Origin: an uncultured Bacilli bacterium
Lineage (GTDB): Bacteria; Bacillota_I; Bacilli_A; RF39; UBA660
Length of the DNA: 31,121 bases
Reading direction: 5' to 3'
Assembly (NCBI GenBank): GCA_934129885.1
Contig: CAKOWU010000010.1
Span: 1-31,121 of the forward strand
The notes beneath the pieces are model-generated. The model was not told the DNA's origin. It saw nothing but the letters and a program-made list of their open reading frames with translations, and ran no database searches. The position numbers and the translations under genes are program-made. Below are positions 24,306 to 31,121 of this stretch, piece after piece (position 1 is the first letter of the stretch; every line of letters starts with the position of its first letter).

Positions 24306-25039
24306 CTATTTACCTCCATATTTAAATATGCGACTGTGATATTATCAGTCCCGCCTCTATTATTACATTTAAGTATTAGTTTTTGTAGTTTTTCGTCTAT
24401 GGTCAAACTACTATCGAGAACTTTTTCAACCTGCTCTTTTTCAAGCATATTAGTAAGTCCATCGCTACACAAAAATATACCATCGACGTCTGTCTCGACA
24501 TCAAATATATCCATTTCGACGGTCATATTGGCACCAAGTGCTCTCATCAAAACATTTTTTCTAGGATGATTTTTAGCCTCTTCTTCGGTAAGCTCGCCTG
24601 ATTTTACAAGTAAGTTTACTAGGGTATGGTCTGACGTTATTTTGTGAAGTTTATTATCTTTAACGACGTAACCAGATGAGTCGCCAATATTCCCAAATAG
24701 TAAAAATTCAGAGGTGAGGAGTGCGAGTACTACGGTTGTACCCATGCCACTGCTTTCTGGATGCTCTAATGTATATTTATACAGTGATACGTTGGCCTCA
24801 CTAACGACTTCTTTAATAAAAGATATTGCTTCTTCTTTAGTACCAACGGAACTGGTATTTAAAAATCTTTTACCAATGTTCGCAACAGTGATGGAAGATG
24901 CTATCTCGCCACCTTTGTGGCCACCCATACCGTCGCATACGGCCATTAAAACCTCTCCACTATCGTTTTTTACAATAGTTACTGAATCTTCGTTATGTTC
25001 TCTAATCTTTCCTGGATCTGTTAAATATGAATACTCCAT
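24302..25039 (-). CDS. prpC: PP2C-type serine/threonine phosphatase (partner of PrkC)
   Basis: Removes phosphate from PrkC and its targets. 245 residues with all PPM-family metal-site motifs: an early Glu/Asp pair (IREHNEDS), CDGMGGHKGGE, SGMGTTVV, GNIGDSSGYV, SDHTLV, LCSDGLTN and a final GGTDNITV. No signal or membrane segment. Its ATG overlaps the last base of the rlmN stop codon (TAATG), and its TGA overlaps the prkC start. The length is standard for this family. Confidence 0.96.
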   Translation of the reverse strand: MEYSYLTDPGKIREHNEDSVTIVKNDSGEVLMAVCDGMGGHKGGEIASSITVANIGKRFLNTSSVGTKEEAISFIKEVVSEANVSLYKYTLEHPESSGMGTTVVLALLTSEFLLFGNIGDSSGYVVKDNKLHKITSDHTLVNLLVKSGELTEEEAKNHPRKNVLMRALGANMTVEMDIFDVETDVDGIFLCSDGLTNMLEKEQVEKVLDSSLTIDEKLQKLILKCNNRGGTDNITVAYLNMEVNR

Positions 25040-26061
25040 TATTTACCCTCCTCGTATTCAGAGCGAAGTTGACCACACGCGCCACTTACTTCATCGCCGA
25101 ATTTTTTTCTAATGGTTACACTTATTCCATTTTTCTTTAGTATATCATAAAAGTGCATTATTTTGTCATCACTTGTCTTTTTAAATTCAATATGACTAGT
25201 TTCGTTATAGGGAATTAAATTTACGTAAGCATTTAATCCTTTAAGTAGGTGCGTGAGCTGAAGTGCGCATTCATCTGTATCATTAATGTTTTCTAGCATA
25301 ATATATTCAAAGGTTACTCTTCTACTCGTAACTTCTATATATTCTCTTACAGCACTAATGACATCACTTAAACTATAAGCCTTATTAATTTTCATTAACC
25401 TACTACGTAACTCGTCATTTGGAGCGTGCAGACTAATAGCGAGATTTACCTGCGTACGAGCTTTAGTAAACTGTTTTATTTTAGGTACTATCCCGCAAGT
25501 GGAGACGGTTATGTGTCTAGCACCTATATCAATACCTTTACCGCAGTTTATGATATGTATAAATTTCATGACGTTATCATAGTTATCAAATGGTTCTCCG
25601 ATACCCATTAAGACGACATGAGACACTCTTATGCCAAGATCTTCTTCTAAAAGTAATATCTGCGTTACCATTTCATAAGTTTCTAGATTTCGTAGTTTAG
25701 CACGTCTACCACTTTCGCAAAAGGCACAGCCCATGTTGCATCCCACTTGGGTAGAGACACATAGACTATTACCATAGTCATGTATCATTAAAACTGCCTC
25801 TACCTTTGAACCATCTTCTAATTCAAATAAATATTTGTATACGTTTTTACCACTTTGTCTCCGGATAATAGTAGGTTTGTTTAAGGTATAATCTTTTTTT
25901 AGCCTTTGTATAATATCTTTCTTTATATTAGACATCTCATCAAAAGTAGACACTCTTTTTTTATAAAGCCAGTCATAGACCTGAACGGCTTTAAATTTTT
26001 TCTCACCTATATTTACAAAATATTCTTCTAATTCTTCAATTGTTTTTCCATATATGTCCAT
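25039..26061 (-). CDS. rlmN: Dual-specificity 23S rRNA/tRNA adenine-C2 methyltransferase
   Basis: Radical-SAM enzyme that methylates A2503 of 23S rRNA and A37 of some tRNAs. 340 residues. The N-terminal KFKAVQVYDWLYKKRVSTFDEMSNI region is followed by VSTQVGCNMGCAFCESG with the CxxxCxxC cluster motif. GIGEPFDNYDNVMKF, HITVSTCGIVPKI and LAISLHAPNDELRSRLM come next, and the C-terminal GACGQL holds the catalytic Cys. ATG with AGGTGGG at good spacing. It is the first gene of the run down to the giant prepilin. It has a -10 box just upstream, next to the terminator of the preceding surface-protein gene. Confidence 0.96.
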   Translation of the reverse strand: MDIYGKTIEELEEYFVNIGEKKFKAVQVYDWLYKKRVSTFDEMSNIKKDIIQRLKKDYTLNKPTIIRRQSGKNVYKYLFELEDGSKVEAVLMIHDYGNSLCVSTQVGCNMGCAFCESGRRAKLRNLETYEMVTQILLLEEDLGIRVSHVVLMGIGEPFDNYDNVMKFIHIINCGKGIDIGARHITVSTCGIVPKIKQFTKARTQVNLAISLHAPNDELRSRLMKINKAYSLSDVISAVREYIEVTSRRVTFEYIMLENINDTDECALQLTHLLKGLNAYVNLIPYNETSHIEFKKTSDDKIMHFYDILKKNGISVTIRKKFGDEVSGACGQLRSEYEEGK

Positions 26062-26079
26062 ATTCCCACCTTACATAAA

Positions 26080-26085
26080 ATTATA
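26080..26085 (-). promoter_or_regulatory. Probable -10 box for the rlmN-prkC-prepilin operon
   Basis: TATAAT on the minus strand about 20 bases before the rlmN start. The -35 region is poor and lies within the upstream gene's terminator hairpin, so the promoter may be weak or need help, or some expression may come from read-through. Confidence 0.5.
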
Positions 26086-26087
26086 TC

Positions 26088-26114
26088 AAAAAAACGCACA
26101 AATTAATAGCGTTT
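26088..26114 (-). terminator. Terminator upstream of rlmN
   Basis: AAACGC/GCGTTT (26092-26097 with 26109-26114), 11-base loop, then a run of T on the minus strand. It would end transcription of the 1579-residue surface-protein gene. Confidence 0.65.
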
Positions 26115-26193
26115 AGTGATGAAAAAACTATACTAGCGGATTGCTTGTATAATTATAAGGTTTATAAGACGGATCCTATGCGTGAGTGAATCA

Positions 26194-26252
26194 CTTATAA
26201 CCCCTATTAGAGTAACTAATATATATTAATTACTCTCTTTAGGAGTTATAAG
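26194..26252. repeat. Long imperfect inverted repeat downstream of the surface-protein gene
   Basis: The arms begin CTTATAACCCCTA and end TAGGAGTTATAAG, and continue inward through AGAGTAA/TTACTCT to an AT-only loop. The stem is about 25 bp with a few mismatches and one bulge. There is no T-run, so it is not a standard terminator. It could be a 3' mRNA-stabilising structure or the relic of a small mobile repeat. No further gene was seen in 26115-26273. Confidence 0.6.
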
Positions 26253-26273
26253 AATTAAGACATCATGTTTTCA

Positions 26274-29200
26274 TTAGCCTGTTCTGCTTGGTGTAAAATT
26301 AAGTGACGCAGTTGAGTTATAGTAATCACTACCACTATAATTAGCATTACAATTATCTGATTTTGTAGATCCGTAGCTTATCCATGTGTCTGCATAATCA
26401 CACCATCCGCTATCACCATACGTTCCTGCATCGTATATACTAAAGTTTCCATACCAATTATTTCCAAGCGTTGTTCCGTAAAAATTTCCTGATGTCACTT
26501 CAACATAACATCTCCACTGAAGATGAACCTGTGAATCATTCTTGTCAACTTCTCTATATTGGTATACAGTTCTAAAATATGAAGGTCCAGGACCAACTTC
26601 GTCTCCATATAATGTACCCGATTTATATGCACTAAGTATTTTAACCCAACCAGCATTTGTCCAAGCGGAATAGTTTCCTGCATTATCTGCAATTCTTACC
26701 CAAACTTGCTGCTCTCTGCTTGCAGACCACGTTCCAGAATAACTGCTTCCATTATTTGTATCCCAATCATTACCTTTTTGTGTACTACCATTATATGAAT
26801 AATATAAAGTGGATTTATTTATTCCAGAATTAGCGTCACTTACCTTTCCACTTATAACTACACCAGTACCATATTTAACCCAATTGTTGCTACTGTTATT
26901 ATTCGCAGTTATAGTTGGCGCTGTATTATCAATATAAAATGCATTTGATCTTACAATTGTTGTATTGCCCGCTTTATCTTTTGCTAAAATCCATAAATAC
27001 CAATTATTTCCAGTTCCAGTATTTTTGGTTATTGTATTTCCACTTGTAAATGAGGCTGTGAAACTACTTTCTGATGGCTTGGTGGTACTTCGGTTCCATA
27101 AATATTTTAAGCTACTTGTATTAAGTGCTATATTATCAGTAACTGTAACTGTTGTACTTTGACTTTTCTTCCATGTTGTACTTCCGTTTGTACCAAATTT
27201 CACTGTAGGAGCTGTGGTATCTATCACAACAGTATAACTACTGCTCACTGTATTTGTACCATCTGTTACTTTGGCAACTAGTGTGCCATCAGCAGTAAAT
27301 GACACGGCTTGCGTTGTACTTGATGCGGTTTGCCACGTTCCCCCATTTACTTGATATTGTTTAGTTAAACCACTGGCACTCGGATAAGTTATTGTAACTG
27401 TTTTACCTGTACTAGTTGTTTTCTCACTAAATGTAGGGACTGTTAGAGACTTTAAAGTTGTCCCTACACTATCAGATGTAGCCTGTTTCCCAATATTAGA
27501 TGTTACTCTTGTTTTTATTTCATACTGTCCTGCTGCTATAGCATATGGATTATCTACAGTTCCTTTTCCCTCAAGAGAGATATCAGAGGATAGATAAAGA
27601 ACTGGCGCCGCGCCGTAACTGCCGGAAGCGCCGTTGTGGCCAATGCCGCCGAGACCGTACACGCGGAACACGTAGCCAGCATTCAAGCCAGAGGAAGGCG
27701 TGATTGTCCACGGATAAGCGGACCCTAAGGATACAAATATCCAGTTATGTGCAGCACTGTTATTATAACATGATGATGTATTATAATATGCATTTACACT
27801 TGTACACACGGAATTGGTACTGGCTTTTACATAATCACTTGGATTCATTAACCCTACTTTACCAAGCCATTTATATGTTTGTTCTTGCGTTATTGTATTT
27901 GATAAATTGGTTTCATTATATTTTGTTACTCCTACATTAAATAAATGACTTGTTATTTTGGACTTTACATTACTATCTAACGAATTATACCAATCATTAT
28001 TTAAATATGTATTTAAATAAGCTTCTTTCTCTGGTAAATCTTTTAAAGTTCCATCTACCTCCCAAGGCATCTGTGTTACATTATTGCTATTTGCGTCAAG
28101 CATAGTTGTCTTACTTCCCCATGCTTTACAGCCGTAATAACCTGATGTTGAGGAAGCATAACAATAGTCTGTGCTTGTGCTAGAATATCTGGTTCCATCT
28201 GTAGAATTTGAATTTGTTACTCCTGTTATACTAGTTGAATAACCAGGATCAAACACCTTACTGCCTATACTACCATTCTTTATTACTTTTAAGGTGCCAT
28301 CGCTTTCTACTGATATTATTCTATATGTATCTGTACCTAATGTTATATAGTTATTGGGGTTTGCTCCTCTATATACATATCTGCCTGTTTCGGTACTATC
28401 TGTATATAAACCATCTCCGCTTGTTACTACATCATTTTTTAAGGTATCTGCGGATACGGATATACCATTTTTTAAATTACTAAATGTATAAACATTACTT
28501 GTACCGTTATCAATCCAAGTCTTGCCATCATCTTTACTAAACTCATACTTAGCAATACCACTATCAGCAGAAGCAGTTGCGACTGCGGTGATGCTATTGG
28601 TAGTTGATGTTGTATTTAAACTTACGCTTATATCTTCAGCATCTATTTCACAGTTATTTGATCGGGTTACGGAAGATATATCACTACCAGTAAACATATC
28701 AATCGTTGTTGCATTTGTAGTTGTCCATTTAGGTCCAACATAAGCTTTAGTTAACTTTGAAGTATTTTTAAACATAGAATTCATACTTGTTACGTTGTTT
28801 GTATCAAATGAGCACAATTTTAAGCTGGTAAGAGAACTACAATTACCAAACATAGCATACAGATTCATTACTTTGCTTGTATCAAAGTTACTTACATCTA
28901 AGTTAATTAAACTGCTACAGTTAAGAAACATACCACTCATATCAGTGACATTGCTTGTATTCCACTTATTTAAATTTAAGCTCGTTAGCTTTGAACAATA
29001 TTGAAACATGGCACTCATTGTAATAACTTTAGATGTGTCAAAATTTTCAAGTCCGTCTATTTTGATTAAATTCATTGTAACATTTTCAAATGTTGTATTA
29101 TTGGTACTGCCGGCAAACATTGCACTCATATCTGTTACTTTACTTGTATTAAAATTACTAAGATTTAAGCTAGTGAGACTAAAGCAATTATTAAACATTC

Positions 29201-31013
29201 CTCTCATATTTGTAACGTTTCTTGTATCAAAATCATTAACAGCTAGTTCAGTTAAACTACTACAATTGCTAAACATGCTCCTCATATTAGTCACTTTAGA
29301 TGTATTAAAATTATTGACGCTTAAACTAGTTAAACCACTACAAGCAAAAAACATATAACTCATATTAGTAACATTCGAGGTATCAAAATTACTGACATTT
29401 AAGCTGGTTAAACTACTGCATCTTTGAAACATTGCTGTCATATTAGTAACATTTGATGTATCAAAATTACTGACATCTAAACTGGTTAAACTGCTACATC
29501 CAGAAAACATACCTGCCATGTTAATCACATTTGACGTATCAAATTTACTGACATCTAAACTTGTTAAACTACTACATCCAGAAAACATACCTGCCATGTT
29601 AATAACATTTGATGTATCAAAAGTACTTAAATCTAAGCTTATTAAACTACTGCAATCTCTAAACATAGAATACATATTTGTTACTTTTGATGTATCTAAA
29701 TTTCCTAAATTAATTTCAGTTACTTTATTAAAATTAGAATTCTTTCTAGCAAATAAATAAGAAGAATCTTCATTTGCATATACTCCGCCATTACCACCTA
29801 TATATAACTTATACATACCTGCATTGTCTGGGTCATTAATAAACCACGCCATTACTGATTTGTTTTGTTTATCTGATACGTCCCATGATATTACTGCGTC
29901 AGTAGGAACATTCTTATTATCAAGGATATCTACGGTTGATATCTTATCTATATAATCACTTTGCCAAAAGGCTTTTGTGGTATCACTTGCCATCATATAT
30001 GGTTCTAATTTACCGGCTTTTGAAGTAAATGTTATATCTTCATTAAGTGCATATGTACCATTGGTATCGCCTACTTTAGTATTTCCGTTATACCAGCCTA
30101 ATGACTCATAATCTGATACAGGTGTTATACTAGGTAATACTATATTACAAGATACATCTTTATTATACATATCACAGCTATCTTTATCTTTCCCTATTTT
30201 TGATATATTATTTCCTTTAATATATGTTGCGGTTACTGTCTTTTTATATATTCCATATAAGGTTACATTACCATTACCCACATTGATACTATTAATAGGT
30301 TTAGTAGAATTACTATCAGTATTCCAGCCTATAAAGGCATATCCTGCTTTAGTACATTGTGGTGTTAGATCTACTGCACTACCCTCTGATAAATACTGAT
30401 TATGTAAGATACTAGGTGTATCACTTCCACCGTTATAATCACAATTATAAGTTACTAGATGTTTTCCTTGTGGAGCACTAGTATCACCGCTTGTATTTGT
30501 ACTGCCTTCATACTGCGTATAATTAAAAGTTACTGATACTTCTCCTGCTCCTTCCTCGGCATTACCGTCAAAGTCTGGATTATATTCTATCTTAACCGTT
30601 ACAACTTGAGATGATTTTGCTTTTAATACTTGCCCTTTGGTGTAACCAGTAAACATTATTCTAACGGCTTCATTTGTACTTTTTACGTTCTGACTTATAT
30701 CTTCTAATGTTGCATCTAAAGTACCTCTATTTTCTATTGTTACATCATAACTTACAGAGTCGCCTTTTTGATATAAATCCGCTTCCATAGATGCGGTTAA
30801 TCTATCCCAAGTCGGGGTGTGAGTTTCTTCAGCTAGCCCCTCTACTTTAGCGTCTGATATACCGGTTATCGCAATATCCCATGAACTAGATACACTACTA
30901 GTACCAGATATCTTTAAGTTAGACGAAAAAGCAGAGTACCCTATTCCCATTAAACAAAGTATCCCTGTTAGTATAATTAAAAGTCTTTTATTTGTTCTTC
31001 TAATATCACGCAT
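26274..31013 (-). CDS. Large secreted modular surface protein with BspA-type repeats and a lectin-like variable domain
   Basis: 1579 residues. The signal peptide (LLIILTGILCLMGIGYSAFSS) leads into a TasA/camelysin-like beta domain (about 32-175, SGTSSVSSSWDIAITGI). Two InlB-like units follow (about 185-335, including CDMYNKDVSC and GWNTDSNS). Residues about 428-751 are BspA-type DUF285 repeats of 26 residues (FDTSNVTNMSGMFxxCSSLTSLD). An Ig-like unit precedes a domain (about 858-1157) beginning SGDGLYTDSTETGRYVYRG and TYRIISVESDGTLKVI and ending APVLYLSSDI. That domain looks like a formylglycine-enzyme/C-type-lectin-like fold and contains the GC-rich island (about 1097-1138). Several Ig-like domains and a Trp/Tyr/Ser-rich tail complete it; no LPXTG anchor. 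ATG with GAGGTGAAAGG. Probably an adhesin. Confidence 0.85.
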   Translation of the reverse strand: MRDIRRTNKRLLIILTGILCLMGIGYSAFSSNLKISGTSSVSSSWDIAITGISDAKVEGLAEETHTPTWDRLTASMEADLYQKGDSVSYDVTIENRGTLDATLEDISQNVKSTNEAVRIMFTGYTKGQVLKAKSSQVVTVKIEYNPDFDGNAEEGAGEVSVTFNYTQYEGSTNTSGDTSAPQGKHLVTYNCDYNGGSDTPSILHNQYLSEGSAVDLTPQCTKAGYAFIGWNTDSNSTKPINSINVGNGNVTLYGIYKKTVTATYIKGNNISKIGKDKDSCDMYNKDVSCNIVLPSITPVSDYESLGWYNGNTKVGDTNGTYALNEDITFTSKAGKLEPYMMASDTTKAFWQSDYIDKISTVDILDNKNVPTDAVISWDVSDKQNKSVMAWFINDPDNAGMYKLYIGGNGGVYANEDSSYLFARKNSNFNKVTEINLGNLDTSKVTNMYSMFRDCSSLISLDLSTFDTSNVINMAGMFSGCSSLTSLDVSKFDTSNVINMAGMFSGCSSLTSLDVSNFDTSNVTNMTAMFQRCSSLTSLNVSNFDTSNVTNMSYMFFACSGLTSLSVNNFNTSKVTNMRSMFSNCSSLTELAVNDFDTRNVTNMRGMFNNCFSLTSLNLSNFNTSKVTDMSAMFAGSTNNTTFENVTMNLIKIDGLENFDTSKVITMSAMFQYCSKLTSLNLNKWNTSNVTDMSGMFLNCSSLINLDVSNFDTSKVMNLYAMFGNCSSLTSLKLCSFDTNNVTSMNSMFKNTSKLTKAYVGPKWTTTNATTIDMFTGSDISSVTRSNNCEIDAEDISVSLNTTSTTNSITAVATASADSGIAKYEFSKDDGKTWIDNGTSNVYTFSNLKNGISVSADTLKNDVVTSGDGLYTDSTETGRYVYRGANPNNYITLGTDTYRIISVESDGTLKVIKNGSIGSKVFDPGYSTSITGVTNSNSTDGTRYSSTSTDYCYASSTSGYYGCKAWGSKTTMLDANSNNVTQMPWEVDGTLKDLPEKEAYLNTYLNNDWYNSLDSNVKSKITSHLFNVGVTKYNETNLSNTITQEQTYKWLGKVGLMNPSDYVKASTNSVCTSVNAYYNTSSCYNNSAAHNWIFVSLGSAYPWTITPSSGLNAGYVFRVYGLGGIGHNGASGSYGAAPVLYLSSDISLEGKGTVDNPYAIAAGQYEIKTRVTSNIGKQATSDSVGTTLKSLTVPTFSEKTTSTGKTVTITYPSASGLTKQYQVNGGTWQTASSTTQAVSFTADGTLVAKVTDGTNTVSSSYTVVIDTTAPTVKFGTNGSTTWKKSQSTTVTVTDNIALNTSSLKYLWNRSTTKPSESSFTASFTSGNTITKNTGTGNNWYLWILAKDKAGNTTIVRSNAFYIDNTAPTITANNNSSNNWVKYGTGVVISGKVSDANSGINKSTLYYSYNGSTQKGNDWDTNNGSSYSGTWSASREQQVWVRIADNAGNYSAWTNAGWVKILSAYKSGTLYGDEVGPGPSYFRTVYQYREVDKNDSQVHLQWRCYVEVTSGNFYGTTLGNNWYGNFSIYDAGTYGDSGWCDYADTWISYGSTKSDNCNANYSGSDYYNSTASLNFTPSRTG
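27597..27722 (-). other. Candidate variable region of a diversity-generating retroelement
   Basis: By hand count, 27601-27720 is 76/120 G+C, against 22/60 and 21/60 in the adjacent 60-base blocks. Adenine on the coding strand falls to 16/120 from about 28-30%. The codons are mostly NNC or NNT with unlike residues (GGC, TAC, TTC, CGC, CTC, CAC, AAC), encoding GLNAGYVFRVYGLGGIGHNG then ASGSYGAAPVLYL. This is the pattern expected when AAC/AAT codons of a template are randomised at adenines inside a lectin-like ligand site. No template copy or reverse transcriptase was found in the window, so the call rests on composition and domain type. Confidence 0.6.
28760..29730. repeat. 78-bp repeats encoding BspA-type units
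   Basis: About a dozen in-frame units of 78 bases (26 codons) encode N-F-D-T-S-N-V-x-N-M-x-x-M-F-x-x-C-S-S-L-T-S-L. GACATCTAAA recurs at 29472 and 29550, exactly 78 apart. Those two neighbouring units are nearly identical in DNA, pointing to recent duplication, while the others are more diverged. Confidence 0.85.
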
Positions 31014-31044
31014 AGTAACCTTTCACCTCGTGCAAGATGCCATA

Positions 31045-31121
31045 CCTTTTCCTTGCTATAGCCTTTTCCTTGCTATAGCCTTTTCCTTGCTATAGCCTTT
31101 TCCTTGCTATAGCCTTTTCCT
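31045..31121. repeat. 17-bp tandem repeat upstream of the surface-protein gene
   Basis: Four exact copies of CCTTTTCCTTGCTATAG (31045-31061, 31062-31078, 31079-31095, 31096-31112) and a partial fifth run off the window edge. On the gene's strand the unit reads CTATAGCAAGGAAAAGG. The array begins 31 bases before the start codon of the 1579-residue protein. No standard promoter is visible between array and gene. Confidence 0.95.

Noticed and set aside
27597..27722. GC-rich island as plain horizontally acquired DNA
   Set aside because: It is too short and in frame within one domain, and the adenine loss with NNC/NNT codons fits template-driven mutagenesis better; kept only as the fallback explanation.
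28235..29760. Several plus-strand open frames of 69-116 codons opposite the BspA-type repeats
   Set aside because: They are shadows of the repeated, AT-rich coding sequence on the minus strand, with no ribosome sites.
1..31121. Retroelement template repeat or reverse transcriptase in this window
   Set aside because: No second GC-rich copy resembling 27597-27722 and no frame with reverse-transcriptase motifs was seen; they would have to be elsewhere in the genome.
31045..31121. CRISPR array at the right edge
   Set aside because: The 17-bp units abut without spacers, so this is a simple tandem repeat.

Overview
This is an AT-rich, densely packed stretch of a low-GC Bacillota genome, probably an uncultured gut-type member of Bacilli or an Erysipelotrichia/RF39-like relative. 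The evidence is single-chain glycyl-tRNA synthetase, RNase J, a PASTA kinase/phosphatase pair, PrsA, RecX, an LCP protein, consensus TTGACA/TATAAT promoters and strong AGGAGG ribosome sites. UGA is a stop (it ends rsgA and prpC), so this is not a Mycoplasma-type code. Taxonomy is inference. All genes are on the minus strand except the mTERF-like gene and rnj.

Layout. 1-1924: left edge with a possible cut-off gene, tRNA-Gly(GCC) and gltX. 1932-6517: LCP cell-wall protein with a PASTA domain, two tiny membrane-protein genes, foldase prsA and recX. 6556-8853: a two-gene unit, DUF1292 protein followed by a repeat-rich acidic coiled-coil protein. 8934-10303: a + strand gene for a protein built of about nine 35-residue mTERF-like helical repeats. 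10302-13553: glyQS and rnj, divergent, with overlapping -35 boxes. 13715-14204: MazG-like protein and the broken tail of an S66 peptidase gene. 14214-26085: a seven-gene, tightly coupled run rlmN - prpC - prkC - rsgA - rpe - small prepilin - giant 2155-residue prepilin/adhesin. 26274-31013: a 1579-residue secreted modular surface protein with BspA-type repeats. 31045-31121: a 17-bp tandem repeat running off the edge.

Three things stand out. First, the 1579-residue surface protein contains a sharply bounded GC-rich (about 63%), adenine-poor island inside a C-type-lectin-like domain; this looks like the variable region of a diversity-generating retroelement whose template and reverse transcriptase lie outside the window. 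Second, the mTERF-like repeat protein belongs to a fold known mainly from eukaryotic organelles. Third, the giant protein joins a type IV prepilin N-terminus to about nine cysteine-pair InlB-like repeats and is co-transcribed with a PASTA kinase/phosphatase operon. Together the right half reads as a surface-interaction region attached to housekeeping and envelope-signalling genes.
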